Assembly: GCA_017308215.1 (NCBI GenBank)
Contig: JAFKFQ010000260.1
Coordinates: 1 to 64,000, forward strand
Direction of reading: 5' to 3'
Length of the DNA: 64,000 nucleotides
Source: a bacterium
GTDB lineage: Bacteria; Planctomycetota; Planctomycetia; Gemmatales; Gemmataceae
Both the position numbers and the translations under genes were made by a program. Shown here piece by piece: positions 26,271 to 35,572 of this stretch. Below the pieces are notes generated by a model. It worked only from the letters and a program-made list of their open reading frames with translations, did no database searches and was not told where the DNA came from. The stretch's first letter is position 1. The number at the start of each line of letters is the position of its first letter.

Positions 26271-27376
26271 GCCTGACCACCAAGATCCAGTGGTGCGACT
26301 CCACGGTGAACCCGACGATGGGGTGCGAGGGCTGCGAGCTCTGGACCCCGAGGGTGAAGAAGTGCTACGCGGGGATGCTCCACACCCGATTCGGCGGGGT
26401 GACGAAGGGGTACTCGCCGCGGTTCGAGGAGTTGACCTTCTGGCCGGGGCGGATGGCCGAGACGGCGGGGTGGCCGGACCTCACCGGGACCAAGCGGAAG
26501 GACAAGCCGTGGCTCGACGGCTTGCCCCGGTTGGTCTTCGTTTCGGACATGTCGGACGCCCTCTCGGCGGCGGTCCCGTTCGACTTTCTGGAGGAGCAGG
26601 TCGTCCGCACAGCGACCTCGGCGGACGGCCAGCGGCACCAGTGGCTCTGGCTGACCAAGCGGCCCGAGAGGATGGCCGAACTCGGTGCCGTTTTGAAAGC
26701 CAAGAACATCGCGTGGCCCGACAACCTGTGGGCCGGTACGAGCATCACAACGCAGGCGACCACCGCGCGGATCAAGAACCTCCTCCGCACCGGGGGCTCC
26801 GAGACGATCCGGTTCCTGTCCGTGGAACCCCAGCAGGGGCCGGTTGACCTGTCACCGTGGCTCCCGGACCTCGACTGGGTCATCCAAGGCGGCGAGTCAG
26901 GGCGCGGCGCGCGGCAGTTCCAACTCCCGTGGGCGCTCGACATGATCCGGCAGTGCCGGGAGGCCGGGGTGCCGTACTTCCTCAAGCAACTCGGGAGCGT
27001 GGTCTTCTCCGGGGGCCGCCGGCTCTTCTTCAAGGACAACCACGCGGGCGACTGGTCCGAATGGCCGACGGAGATCCGCGTGCGGCAGATGCCCCACACC
27101 GGTCCGGCTGGCGGCCCCGGCGTGGGCGACCCCGCCGGGGCGGTCGCCGCGGCCCCGGCGCCTGTAGGCCCGCGAGTGCCCCTCGTGGTGATCGAGCCCC
27201 CGAGCAACCGGCGGGAAGCCGCCCTCAAGGCGTGGGAGACCCGCAGGCGGAAGGAGCAGGCGAAGAAGCGGGCCGAGGCGGCGCGGAAGGCGTGGGAGAC
27301 CCGAAGAGACAACGACCGAAAGAGGACGCGGAGTGAGGCGGCTAAACGGGCGTGGAAGACCCGCCGAGGGCAGTGA
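26267..27376 (+). CDS. DUF5131 (phage Gp37/Gp68-type) protein with basic C-terminal repeats
   Basis: 369 residues, start ATG 26267 overlapping the polymerase stop. The N-terminus KIQWCDSTVNPTMGCEGCEL followed by KKCYAG is the DUF5131 hallmark, with a Cys cluster reminiscent of radical-SAM enzymes; WLWLTKRPERM and the later IQGGESGRGARQF are also typical. From about residue 315 three basic repeats of the form A-KAWETRR follow, likely nucleic-acid binding. Family members occur in phages and mobile elements; their reaction is not established. It closes the 22.7-27.4 kb module. Confidence 0.85.
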   Translation: MSLTTKIQWCDSTVNPTMGCEGCELWTPRVKKCYAGMLHTRFGGVTKGYSPRFEELTFWPGRMAETAGWPDLTGTKRKDKPWLDGLPRLVFVSDMSDALSAAVPFDFLEEQVVRTATSADGQRHQWLWLTKRPERMAELGAVLKAKNIAWPDNLWAGTSITTQATTARIKNLLRTGGSETIRFLSVEPQQGPVDLSPWLPDLDWVIQGGESGRGARQFQLPWALDMIRQCREAGVPYFLKQLGSVVFSGGRRLFFKDNHAGDWSEWPTEIRVRQMPHTGPAGGPGVGDPAGAVAAAPAPVGPRVPLVVIEPPSNRREAALKAWETRRRKEQAKKRAEAARKAWETRRDNDRKRTRSEAAKRAWKTRRGQ

Positions 27377-27400
27377 CCTGCCGTCCCACGGCTTCTCACT

Positions 27401-27431
27401 TTCTCACTTTCTCGCCGATGAGAAGTGAGAA
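27401..27431. repeat. Hairpin related to the one at 22679
   Basis: TTCTCACTTTCTC pairs with GAGAAGTGAGAA (one bulge) around GCCGAT. It sits between the convergent DUF5131 and HNH-repeat genes, so it may also work as a bidirectional terminator. A further TTCTCACT copy precedes it at 27393. Confidence 0.6.
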
Positions 27432-27446
27432 CTCTGGGCAATCACG

Positions 27447-28417
27447 TCAGCGGCCTCGCAGTCCACGCGAAGGCGTCAGACTCCCCGCCGCGGCGCGGGC
27501 CGCGTCCCACGACCCGAAGAACTGGCGGGCCTGCTTGATACCGGCCAGACCCAGAGCCGCGACCGCCCGGAGGTTGAGCGGCTGGTCCTCGGCCTTCAGC
27601 CACCGGATCTCCGCGAGCACCTTGTCCTTCGTCCAGTCGAGCCGTTTTTTGATGCCCGGGTAGGGCGCGCCGGTCACCGCCTCGACGAACTCGGCCCACC
27701 CCGTCCCCACGTACTTGTGGACGAAATGCCGAATGTCGCGGGGCGCGTCACGGGACAGGAGGGACTCCTTGGCGGCGGCCCGCCAACGAACCCAGTCTTC
27801 CGCGCTCGGGCGGTCCCACGCGCAACTTGGCATCTTGTGGTCGTCGGGGTCCAAGCCCGCGGCCTGAAGAGCCTTGGCCCAACTCCGGGGGGAACATCTT
27901 CGTGGCGGCGTTGTGGAGGGCGGGGTGCTGCTGCTCGACGCTCTTGGCGGTCGAGGGGGACGCCCTCGACCGCCAGCTCCTTGATCCGCTCGACCACCCT
28001 GTCACGGGTCCAGCGCCGGACGCCGGTGACCTGCTCGTAGTTGAGCCCCGCCGCCGCGGCGGCATTCGGCCACCCGCCGAACAGTCGCCGACCGACCTCG
28101 TACAGCCAGACGGGCACCTGCTTGCCGCGGAGGCTCTTCCCGGCCCGGTGCCGCCGCCGGATCTCGGCCACGACCGACTCGGGCGTCCGGTGCTGGCCGC
28201 GCTGCTCCCAGAACTCGTCCTTGCCCTCGCTAATCTTCCGCCGCGACTCTCCGCACATGGAGTAGGCGAGGTCGAACTCGGCCATGTAGTCGAGGATCGG
28301 GTGGTCGTCCTCGAAGTGGTGGTTCATTCGGAGGTGAAAGACGGTGATCGCCCGGAACCGCTTCCGACACAATTTGCAGATCACGTGAGTCGTCGGAGGG
28401 CGGTGCTCTCGGGCCAT
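27447..28417 (-). pseudogene. Zinc-finger plus HNH-repeat protein, broken by two single-base insertions
   Basis: The ATG at 28417 opens with MAREHRPPTTHVICKLCRKR, a C2H2/C2-H-type zinc finger ending FHLRMNHH. Three repeats of the homing-endonuclease-associated type follow: LFGGWPNAAAAAGL, FPRSWAKALQAAGLDP and FFGSWDAARAAAG, each after a W..E.V..I helix. The second repeat is readable only with two frame changes: an extra C near 27966 (GACCGCC) and one in the C6 run near 27898-27903. Restored length would be about 323 residues. No HNH nuclease core is visible, so the protein probably binds DNA. Either a true pseudogene or sequence errors. Confidence 0.7.
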
Positions 28418-28493
28418 GATCGAGGCTCCTTTCTCCACCCAGAGGCGGGTGTGCCGTTCCCTCAGCGGCACGTTGCCTTGGAATGCCAGAAGC

Positions 28494-29249
28494 TCATGGG
28501 ATACGACTGATCGCTTCCTTTACGTGATCGAGCAGTCTGTCCACGTGCCGCTCCATCCCTTGACGGGTGGTGGCGGGCGTTGTCCCCGCGATCTCGTGGC
28601 CTACTTCGTTCCGAAGCCGCGTGTAGATCGTTTCGCCACGGCCTTGATGGGCGTTGAACACCGTCTGGACCGTCGGCTCCACTGAAGTGATGAATGCGTC
28701 CACCTGCTTCTGGGTGTGGTTGCTTCCACCTTGGAGGGACAGGAGGATTTTGTACAGGTGCATGAACCGAGCCACCGGATCGTCCTGCCGAATGATCAAG
28801 CGAATCTGAGAGTAATAGGCGTCCTTGGCCGGTTCTTCACAAACGATCGCCGGGGCCAGCTGGGCGACATCCTGCGTCGTGATGGACTTGACTGTGTGGC
28901 CGACGGCGACGAGCGTGCAGTACGTCGCCAGTATCGCAGGGACAGTACCCGATCCGTCCTGTCGCAGGAAGATGGCCTCGCGTCTCACGGGGTCACCGAC
29001 CGGCACCTTGTAGGCGAATGCGAGTCGGTCGGCGACTTGCGTGGCGATGACGAGTGCGATACTCGCAGCGTCCTCTGTCGAGGCAACCTCCTTGAATGCG
29101 ACCTTGACCGTGACAGACCGCTCGCCCGACGAGACCACCTCGACCTTGTCCACACCGGGGTAGGATGGAAACGACAGGTCGAAGGCAGGCAGCTGGATCA
29201 GGGAGTAGCCCCCGATTTCCAAGTTGTAGATCTGGTGGCCGCTCAACAT
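28494..29249 (-). CDS. HEPN-like protein, candidate RNase
   Basis: 251 residues, ATG 29249 with GGAG upstream. The C-terminal helical region reads RFMHLYKILLSLQGGSNHTQ and then TIYTRLRNEVGHEIAG, containing R213-N-E-V-G-H218, the R-x4-H motif of HEPN ribonucleases. The N-terminal half is beta-rich and unassigned. HEPN proteins are common effectors or toxins in defence loci. It lies 218 bp downstream of brxHI on the same strand, so it may be an addition to the BREX operon. The N-terminal domain could be a sensor. Nuclease activity is inferred from the motif and fold. Confidence 0.6.
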   Translation of the reverse strand: MLSGHQIYNLEIGGYSLIQLPAFDLSFPSYPGVDKVEVVSSGERSVTVKVAFKEVASTEDAASIALVIATQVADRLAFAYKVPVGDPVRREAIFLRQDGSGTVPAILATYCTLVAVGHTVKSITTQDVAQLAPAIVCEEPAKDAYYSQIRLIIRQDDPVARFMHLYKILLSLQGGSNHTQKQVDAFITSVEPTVQTVFNAHQGRGETIYTRLRNEVGHEIAGTTPATTRQGMERHVDRLLDHVKEAISRIP

Positions 29250-29467
29250 CGTGAATCTCCGTGAGTGTCCGTCTCTCTGGCAGTCGTCGTCCTGTCTCGT
29301 TCGCGCAGTGACGGCGAGGCGACTTTGCGTCACCGCAGCACTTTCACCCGTTGGATCGGAGTAGGACACCGGACTGGCACGCCCTCGACCCCGCCAAGTG
29401 CCACGAGGAAGTACCGCTTATCCCCGACCTATTGAGGCCACTGCCGACCGCTCTTTGTTACTCGCGG

Positions 29468-31555
29468 TCAACTCGCCACCACACGTCTCGGCTCGGCCAG
29501 AATCGCCCTCACTGCTCCCGCGTCGTTGAACCGGGCGCAGAACACTTCGGCGGCGAAGTGCGGCGGCAGGCACTCGGAGAACTTCATGCCCTCGATGGCG
29601 TCATCGGCGGGGACCGGTTCGATCCGGTCAGCGGTGAGACTTCCGATCAACTCTTCGACCTCGTTCAGCTTCAAGGAAGTTGAGAAGCGGAGCGACAGGT
29701 TGTCCACTCGCACTTCGGCCTCGGGTCGCAAGTGGTCTGCCAGCAGGGTATTCGCCACCCCACCGCCGAACGTCCACCAGCGGACCTCCCCGCCGGGGTG
29801 CAGCACGAGGCTCGTCGTGTCCGCTGACGCCCACGGGTACTCCGTGCGGATCTCGTTGATCTGGGCGGTCGCCCGCTGCGACCAGTCCGGCTGGTCGGCG
29901 TCGCCGGCAACGAGGCGGCGGATTCTCTGGCAGACCCGGTAGCTCAGGAACTGCCCCTCCCCCAGCCAGCGGGACCGGCCCCGCTCTTCGGCGGGCTCGA
30001 CGTGGGCGATCCGGCGCTTCCAGTCCAAGTGCTTTGTTTTCCAACTGCGACCGGCGAGGACGATGACCGGCGGCCCCTCGTCCCGCTTGTAGAATGTGGA
30101 CTCGTGGACGGACCCGAGTTCCTTCTGTCCGGCCATCACCCGGAACAGCGGCGGCGAGGTGAACACCGACAACAGCTCCATGAAATTCTTGCGACCGTAC
30201 CTCGCCTCGCCCTCAGGGGCGAAGGAGAGCACGCCGTCGTCGGACCACAGCACGCCGGAACTCAGCATGAAGTCCACGAGGTCCGCGACCGCGCTCCGGT
30301 CCGTCGCGGCGAAGCCGGGGACGGTCGCCACCCAGTCGAACCACTCGCTCCGTCCCACCCCCCGCTCTTGTAGGACCAGCGCCATCAACTGCTGGGCGAG
30401 GATGTGGTACGGCTTGGGCGGGGCCGCGACCGGCTCGACGAACCCGTCCTGCCACAAGTCGATCAGCGCCGCCGCGCGCAGGAGGCCCTCATCGGTCGTG
30501 GCGAGGAACGTGCAGTTCGACGCGGTGCCACTTCGCCGGCCCGTGCGGCCCATACGTTGCAGGAACGACGAAACCGTGGGCGGGGCGTCGATCTGGATCA
30601 CCCGGTCGAGGTCGCCCACGTCGAGCCCCAGTTCGAGGGAACTGGTGGCGACGATCACGCAGTTCTGCCGCTCGGAGAACGCCCGCTCGGCGCGGCGGCG
30701 CTCCTCCAGCCCCAGCGAACTGTGCGACACGAATGTTTCCACTCCGTCCTGCCGCAGCAGCATCGACAGTTGCTCGACCCGCGACCGGCTGTCGCAGAAC
30801 ACGAGGCGCTTCTGGCCGGGGTGGAGGAGGCGGATGACCTTGGCGGCGTTGGGCAGCGAGGCGACGTAGTCGAGTTGGACATCCGGGCGGTTGCGGGCGG
30901 ACGGCTCGGGCCGGACGACCCGCTTCTCCCGCGTCGAACCGGACGACAGCCAGTCCAGCATCTCGCCGGGGTTGCCGACCGTCGCCGACAGGCCGATTCG
31001 CTGGATGTCCCGGTCGGCGAAGCGCCGGACGCGGGCCAGCACGGACAGCAGGTGCCAGCCCCGGTCGTCCCCGGCGAAGGCGTGCAGCTCGTCGATGACG
31101 ACCGCGCGGACGTTCTGGAAAAATCGCCGGTGGTCGATCTTTGTCGAGACGAGCAGGACTTCGAGCGACTCGGGCGTCGTCAGCAGGCAGTCGGGCGGTT
31201 CGGCCATCATCCGCCGCTTGTCGCCCTGCGCCGTATCGCCGTGCCAGCACGCCGCGCCCCGCCCAACGAGCCGGAAGTACCGCCGCAGCCGCTCCTCCTG
31301 ATTGTTGAGCAGCGCGCGGATCGGGCTCACGTACAGGACGCTGAGGCCGGTCCACCCTTCGGTGAGCATCTGCGAGATGACCGGGAAGAACGCCGCCTCG
31401 GTCTTGCCGCCGGCGGTCGGGGCGAGGACGACGAGGTTGGCCCCGGCCAGAAACCCCTCGATGGACAGGCTCTGCACCGGTCGCAACTCGCCCCAGCCGA
31501 GGGAGTTGACGACGTGGTGCTGCAGGGCCGGGTGCAGGCGGTCGAAGGTGCTCAC
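29468..31555 (-). CDS. brxHI: BREX type 2 DEAD/DEAH-box helicase BrxHI
   Basis: 695 residues, Lhr-like superfamily 2 helicase. Walker A APTAGGKT (45-52), DELH box (155-158), IGLSATVGNP motif III, and motif VI QRMGRTGRRSG. The GTG start overlaps the brxD stop (GTGA), which makes it the last gene of the Pgl/BREX-2 operon in the standard order. In BREX-2 loci this helicase accompanies BrxD; its exact step in phage exclusion is not known. Cytoplasmic, nucleic-acid dependent ATPase by family. Confidence 0.9.
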   Translation of the reverse strand: MSTFDRLHPALQHHVVNSLGWGELRPVQSLSIEGFLAGANLVVLAPTAGGKTEAAFFPVISQMLTEGWTGLSVLYVSPIRALLNNQEERLRRYFRLVGRGAACWHGDTAQGDKRRMMAEPPDCLLTTPESLEVLLVSTKIDHRRFFQNVRAVVIDELHAFAGDDRGWHLLSVLARVRRFADRDIQRIGLSATVGNPGEMLDWLSSGSTREKRVVRPEPSARNRPDVQLDYVASLPNAAKVIRLLHPGQKRLVFCDSRSRVEQLSMLLRQDGVETFVSHSSLGLEERRRAERAFSERQNCVIVATSSLELGLDVGDLDRVIQIDAPPTVSSFLQRMGRTGRRSGTASNCTFLATTDEGLLRAAALIDLWQDGFVEPVAAPPKPYHILAQQLMALVLQERGVGRSEWFDWVATVPGFAATDRSAVADLVDFMLSSGVLWSDDGVLSFAPEGEARYGRKNFMELLSVFTSPPLFRVMAGQKELGSVHESTFYKRDEGPPVIVLAGRSWKTKHLDWKRRIAHVEPAEERGRSRWLGEGQFLSYRVCQRIRRLVAGDADQPDWSQRATAQINEIRTEYPWASADTTSLVLHPGGEVRWWTFGGGVANTLLADHLRPEAEVRVDNLSLRFSTSLKLNEVEELIGSLTADRIEPVPADDAIEGMKFSECLPPHFAAEVFCARFNDAGAVRAILAEPRRVVAS

Positions 31556-32868
31556 GGGTCGAGCTCGATGTCGTCCACGGAGGCGGCCTGCGCCTCACGC
31601 TCCACCGCGGTCAGTTCGCCAGCGGCCACGGTCAACTGGTAGTGCCGGGTCGGGTCGAAGTCGGCGAACTGGTCGATCCGGTCCAGCACGTCGGCGACCA
31701 GCTTCTTCAGGAACAACCGCGGGGCGATCCCGACTTTGCCGCCCAACTTTCCGGCAACCGACCGGGCCAGCGCCTCAATGTAGGCGTCGTCGGCCCGGCC
31801 CCGGACCCGCTCGGGCGACGAGCAGTCGGTGACGAACAGGTCGCGGACCTTGACGCCGACCTCCAGCAGCCGGGCGTGGTCGAACGGCGGCAGGCGAAGC
31901 TGCACGGCCCTCGGGTTGTCGAACCGGGCGTCGGTCTGGAAGTCCACATGCAGTCGCTGGGCGAGCGGCTCCAGCCGCTGCACCCCCTGCGGCCCGTCGA
32001 AGAACGCCGGTGTGCCGGTGATGAGCAGGCACAGGTTCGGGAACCGCCCGCCGTCGATGTCGTCGATCAGCTGCCGCAGGGCGTTGAGCCCCTTCTCCCG
32101 CACGTCTCCCCGGACGCGCTGGAGCGTCTCGATCTCGTCGAGGACGAGGACCAGCCCGGAGTAGCCCGAGTCTTTCAGGATCAGCAGCAGCCCCCGGAGG
32201 AAGCTGAGGGCGGCGAAGTGGTCCACGTCTCCTTTGACCCCTGCGACCCGTTTGACCCCCGCCGCCACGTGCGGCTGGCCGGCGAGCCACCCGGCGAGGC
32301 CCTCGGCGGTGGCGTGGTCGTCCTGCCGCTGGGCCGTCCGGTACGCCCGCAGGGCGGCGGCGAACTGCGGCGTCGCGCGGGTGATCTCGACGAGCCGCTG
32401 CTCCAGCAGGTCGTCGGCCCGGCGCGCCAGCCCCGCCGCGTCGGACGGATCGACGGTGCCCTCGGCGAGCACGTCCTCCTCAAGGGCGTAGAACCAGCCG
32501 TCGATCACCGAGCGGAACGCGCCGAGGAAGCAGTCGGCGGTGGACAACTGCTCCGTCGCGCGGCGGTACACCGTCTCCAGCCGGTGCAGCGGCGTCTCCG
32601 CCTCGGAGATCTGGACCTCGGCGGTGGCGAACCCCTTCTTCTTTGCGTGTTCCTGCACCCACCGCCCGAAGAACGTCTTGCCGCAGCCGTAGTCGCCCCT
32701 CACGGCCTTGAACACGGAACTGCCTTGAGCCACGTCAGCCAGTTCCGCCGCCATCGCGGGCTCGAAGCGGCTCAAGCCCACGGCGAAGAAGTCCAGCCCG
32801 CGCTGGGGGACGGTCCCCTTTCGCAGTGCGGCGATAATTTCACGGCGGCGTTCCGGGCTGATGTCCAT
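31552..32868 (-). CDS. brxD: BREX type 2 ATP-binding protein BrxD
   Basis: 438 residues. Walker A RGDYGCGKT (57-65), Walker B LVLVLDEIETL near 200, and the downstream LCLLITGTPAFFDG sensor strand. The opening ISPERRREIIAALRKGTVPQ is typical of the BrxD family. It lies 4 nt after pglZ on the same strand and overlaps brxHI. It probably forms an ATPase module with BrxHI that acts on phage DNA; this is inferred from conserved gene pairing. Confidence 0.9.
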   Translation of the reverse strand: MDISPERRREIIAALRKGTVPQRGLDFFAVGLSRFEPAMAAELADVAQGSSVFKAVRGDYGCGKTFFGRWVQEHAKKKGFATAEVQISEAETPLHRLETVYRRATEQLSTADCFLGAFRSVIDGWFYALEEDVLAEGTVDPSDAAGLARRADDLLEQRLVEITRATPQFAAALRAYRTAQRQDDHATAEGLAGWLAGQPHVAAGVKRVAGVKGDVDHFAALSFLRGLLLILKDSGYSGLVLVLDEIETLQRVRGDVREKGLNALRQLIDDIDGGRFPNLCLLITGTPAFFDGPQGVQRLEPLAQRLHVDFQTDARFDNPRAVQLRLPPFDHARLLEVGVKVRDLFVTDCSSPERVRGRADDAYIEALARSVAGKLGGKVGIAPRLFLKKLVADVLDRIDQFADFDPTRHYQLTVAAGELTAVEREAQAASVDDIELDP

Positions 32869-32872
32869 CGGC

Positions 32873-35572
32873 CTATTCCAAGTCGAACTGCCGTTTCAGT
32901 TTCGCCACGTTGAGCTCGATCCGGTTCTCGTTCCGGCTCAGCGTTAGGATCTCGTACCCGTCCACGTTCAGCAACCGCTGGATGCGGGCGATCAGCCCGT
33001 CCAGCCGGGCGGCGGCAACGTCGGCGGCCTTGGCGAAGGCGGTCGGGGTCATGATGCCGCCGCTGCCGTCTAACGCTTCGAGGCACCTCCGCACCACGTC
33101 ATCATCTGGGGCGTGGCGACGGACCAACTCCTTCTGGGCCTTGTACCCGCCCGAAGCCAACAGTACGCCGACCCAGCCGGCTGAGACCCCGGTCTTGGCC
33201 GGCGCGGGCCGCGCGGGTACGGATGGCTCCGCCTCGTCGCCCATGTTGTCGAAGAGGTTGGCCGGCCCCTTGGGCAGGGTCACACGGACGGGCGGTTCCA
33301 CGACCACGGCGGCAGCGGTGGGGGCCGGCGACCACCACTCGGGCTTCGGGTACGCGCACGTGTACAACCCGGAGTACGCGCTGCTCTTGTCCGTCAGGAG
33401 GACCAACGGGCAGACCATCTCCTGCGGCGTCACCCCGCCGTGGTAGCCGTTCTGCGGACGACCGTGGTGGACCGCCTCCGCCCACTGGGCGACCACGCCC
33501 CGACCGCCGTTTTCGTCGCGGACCCGGCCCCCGGTGATGAGGATCTCGTCATGCCGGACCTCACCCTTGGGCACCCGCCAGCGGCTCCCCTCCTCCGAGG
33601 ACGACCCGGCGGCCTCGGGGCGGTGCCAAACGTGCCCGTGGTCGCTGGCGAGAACCACCACCCGGCCCGAGTCGCGGGCGAGTTTGAGCAGCGCCCCGAG
33701 GGGGCTGATCCGGTTGATCGACCAGACCATCGGCATCTGGTCGCCCTTGCTCAGAAAGTCGTCGATGGCGTTGACTACGACGCCGACGACGCGGGTCTTG
33801 GGCTCAAGGATGGCGGCCTTGAGGTCGTCGCCCACGGCCCCGCGGGTTCCGTCGCTGACCCCCTTTTTGTGGAAGAGGAGCGGGGGATATCGTTTGTCAC
33901 AGCACTGCTTCAGCGCCGGGTGGGCCTCGAAGTTCCGCACCTCGACCGAGGCATCGCCATGCTCCAACCTGCCGGACAGGAGGCTCGCGCGGGAGACGCG
34001 GGTCACGCTGGGGATCGCGGCGATGACCGGCGGCGGGGGTGAAGACGATTCGTCGGGGGTGGCCTCGAACCAGTGGTCCCGCCGGATGTCATCCAGCAAC
34101 TCGTGGCACACCGCCCAGCTCATCCCGTCGAGGACGATCAGGAGCACCCGGTTGTCGGCCCCGGCGACCGTGGCAACCACCTGCGTCAGCACATCCTCGG
34201 CGCCGTGGATGTCCTTGGCCGTCGAGCCCACCGCCGTCCAGTCCGCCAGCGACCGGGCGAAGGCGTGGTTGAACTCGTGTCGCCGCGCGTGTGCCGCCCG
34301 ATCGAGCCGCTGGTAGGCCGTCGAGAGTGCGGGTACGTCCTCCCCGCGGCAGACGGCCTCCCGCGCCCAATCGACGAAGGCCAGTTCCTTGCGGTACACG
34401 CTCACCAGTTCGGCGAACGAGGTGGCCGGTGGTGCGGGCTGGGCCAGCCAGCGGACGAGCCGCAGGGCCATCTCGGTGCGGGACAACTGCTCCCCCCGCC
34501 GGCCCAACTTGGAGATACGGTGTGCGGCGATCTCGCGTTGGAGGCGCTCGCACCGCCCGGTGGCCGCCTCGCCGGGCGTGTCGAGAGCCACCTCGATCTG
34601 CGTCCCAAACCGCTCCAGCCGCTGCTCGTACCCCAGCATCGTGAGGCCGGACCGGTAGGCGTGGTCGGCGCAGCGGAACTGGCGCAGCAACTCGTCGGCC
34701 CGATCGAGGTGCTTCCCCGCGATGCGGGGGTCATCCCTCCGGTCCAGATCGGCGGTGGCGTCGGCGGCGACCCGGCCCAAAGCCCGGCCCACCCCCTGCG
34801 AGATCGGCTTGTGGCGGTGGTACTGTTCCATCCGGGCGGCGGCGGCGTCCAGCGTCTTGTCGTTGCCGCCGAAGACCACCTGACAGGCGACGGCGAGGGC
34901 GAGGGCGTCGGCCCCGGCCCCGGCGTCCACGAACCGCAGGATCGAGTCCGCGGCATCGCCGAGGCTGCTCGTCAGCCGCTGCCGCAGACTGGCCCGAAGT
35001 TCCTCGGCTGCGCCGAGGTAGCGCGCCGGCCCCGCCTTCGAGGACGCCCACAGCAGGAGGGCGACGAGATCCGGCTCACTCTCCCCCATGTCGAAGACGT
35101 GGCGGCTGACCGCCCGCCACACCGTCCCGGCGTCCAGAATCCCCGCCGACACGGGCGGGTAGCCGTCGGGCGGAGCGTACTCCATGAGGGCCTGAGCGAG
35201 GGCCGGGTCGCAGACGGCGCGGTCGAGTTCCTTCGCCTTGAACAGGGCGCACAGGCTGGCCCAGTGATCGACCGGGAACAACCGGCAGCGGGCCAGTCGC
35301 GCGACGACATCGTTGCCCAGATCGCCCTGCTGCAACTTGGTCAACAGCACGATCCGGCCCCCACCGCTCTGGGCGGACGCCAGTGCCTGCCGCACTTGGA
35401 GCACCGTGTCGGCTCGCACCACGCGGGCCGTACCGAAGTCGAATTCGACCTCGTCCGGGGCGGCCCATCCGGGCGTCACGTGCAGGCCCACGGCGGGGGC
35501 GTCGTCGTCCCGCTGCCACTTGTCCTCCACCAGCGACCGGAGTTGCTGGGGGCTCAGCGTGCCGACACTCAT
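32873..35572 (-). CDS. pglZ: BREX alkaline-phosphatase-superfamily protein PglZ
   Basis: 899 residues. The phosphatase core contains RVLLIVLDGMSWAVCHEL (Asp near 480) and VVVLASDHGHVWH (DHGH near 644), the two metal-binding segments of PglZ. The N-terminal 400 residues are helical and the C-terminus ends with a winged-helix-like domain. The ATG at 35572 overlaps the pglY stop (ATGA); the upstream in-frame Met is 8 codons into pglY and was not chosen. PglZ is one of the two genes shared by all BREX types and is needed for phage exclusion. Its biochemical substrate is unsettled. Confidence 0.93.
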   Translation of the reverse strand: MSVGTLSPQQLRSLVEDKWQRDDDAPAVGLHVTPGWAAPDEVEFDFGTARVVRADTVLQVRQALASAQSGGGRIVLLTKLQQGDLGNDVVARLARCRLFPVDHWASLCALFKAKELDRAVCDPALAQALMEYAPPDGYPPVSAGILDAGTVWRAVSRHVFDMGESEPDLVALLLWASSKAGPARYLGAAEELRASLRQRLTSSLGDAADSILRFVDAGAGADALALAVACQVVFGGNDKTLDAAAARMEQYHRHKPISQGVGRALGRVAADATADLDRRDDPRIAGKHLDRADELLRQFRCADHAYRSGLTMLGYEQRLERFGTQIEVALDTPGEAATGRCERLQREIAAHRISKLGRRGEQLSRTEMALRLVRWLAQPAPPATSFAELVSVYRKELAFVDWAREAVCRGEDVPALSTAYQRLDRAAHARRHEFNHAFARSLADWTAVGSTAKDIHGAEDVLTQVVATVAGADNRVLLIVLDGMSWAVCHELLDDIRRDHWFEATPDESSSPPPPVIAAIPSVTRVSRASLLSGRLEHGDASVEVRNFEAHPALKQCCDKRYPPLLFHKKGVSDGTRGAVGDDLKAAILEPKTRVVGVVVNAIDDFLSKGDQMPMVWSINRISPLGALLKLARDSGRVVVLASDHGHVWHRPEAAGSSSEEGSRWRVPKGEVRHDEILITGGRVRDENGGRGVVAQWAEAVHHGRPQNGYHGGVTPQEMVCPLVLLTDKSSAYSGLYTCAYPKPEWWSPAPTAAAVVVEPPVRVTLPKGPANLFDNMGDEAEPSVPARPAPAKTGVSAGWVGVLLASGGYKAQKELVRRHAPDDDVVRRCLEALDGSGGIMTPTAFAKAADVAAARLDGLIARIQRLLNVDGYEILTLSRNENRIELNVAKLKRQFDLE

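Noticed and set aside
26365-27441. 358-codon minus-strand frame
   Set aside because: Antisense to the DUF5131 gene, which carries the family Cys cluster.
28716-29264. 182-codon plus-strand frame
   Set aside because: Antisense to the HEPN-like gene; no start signal and atypical composition.
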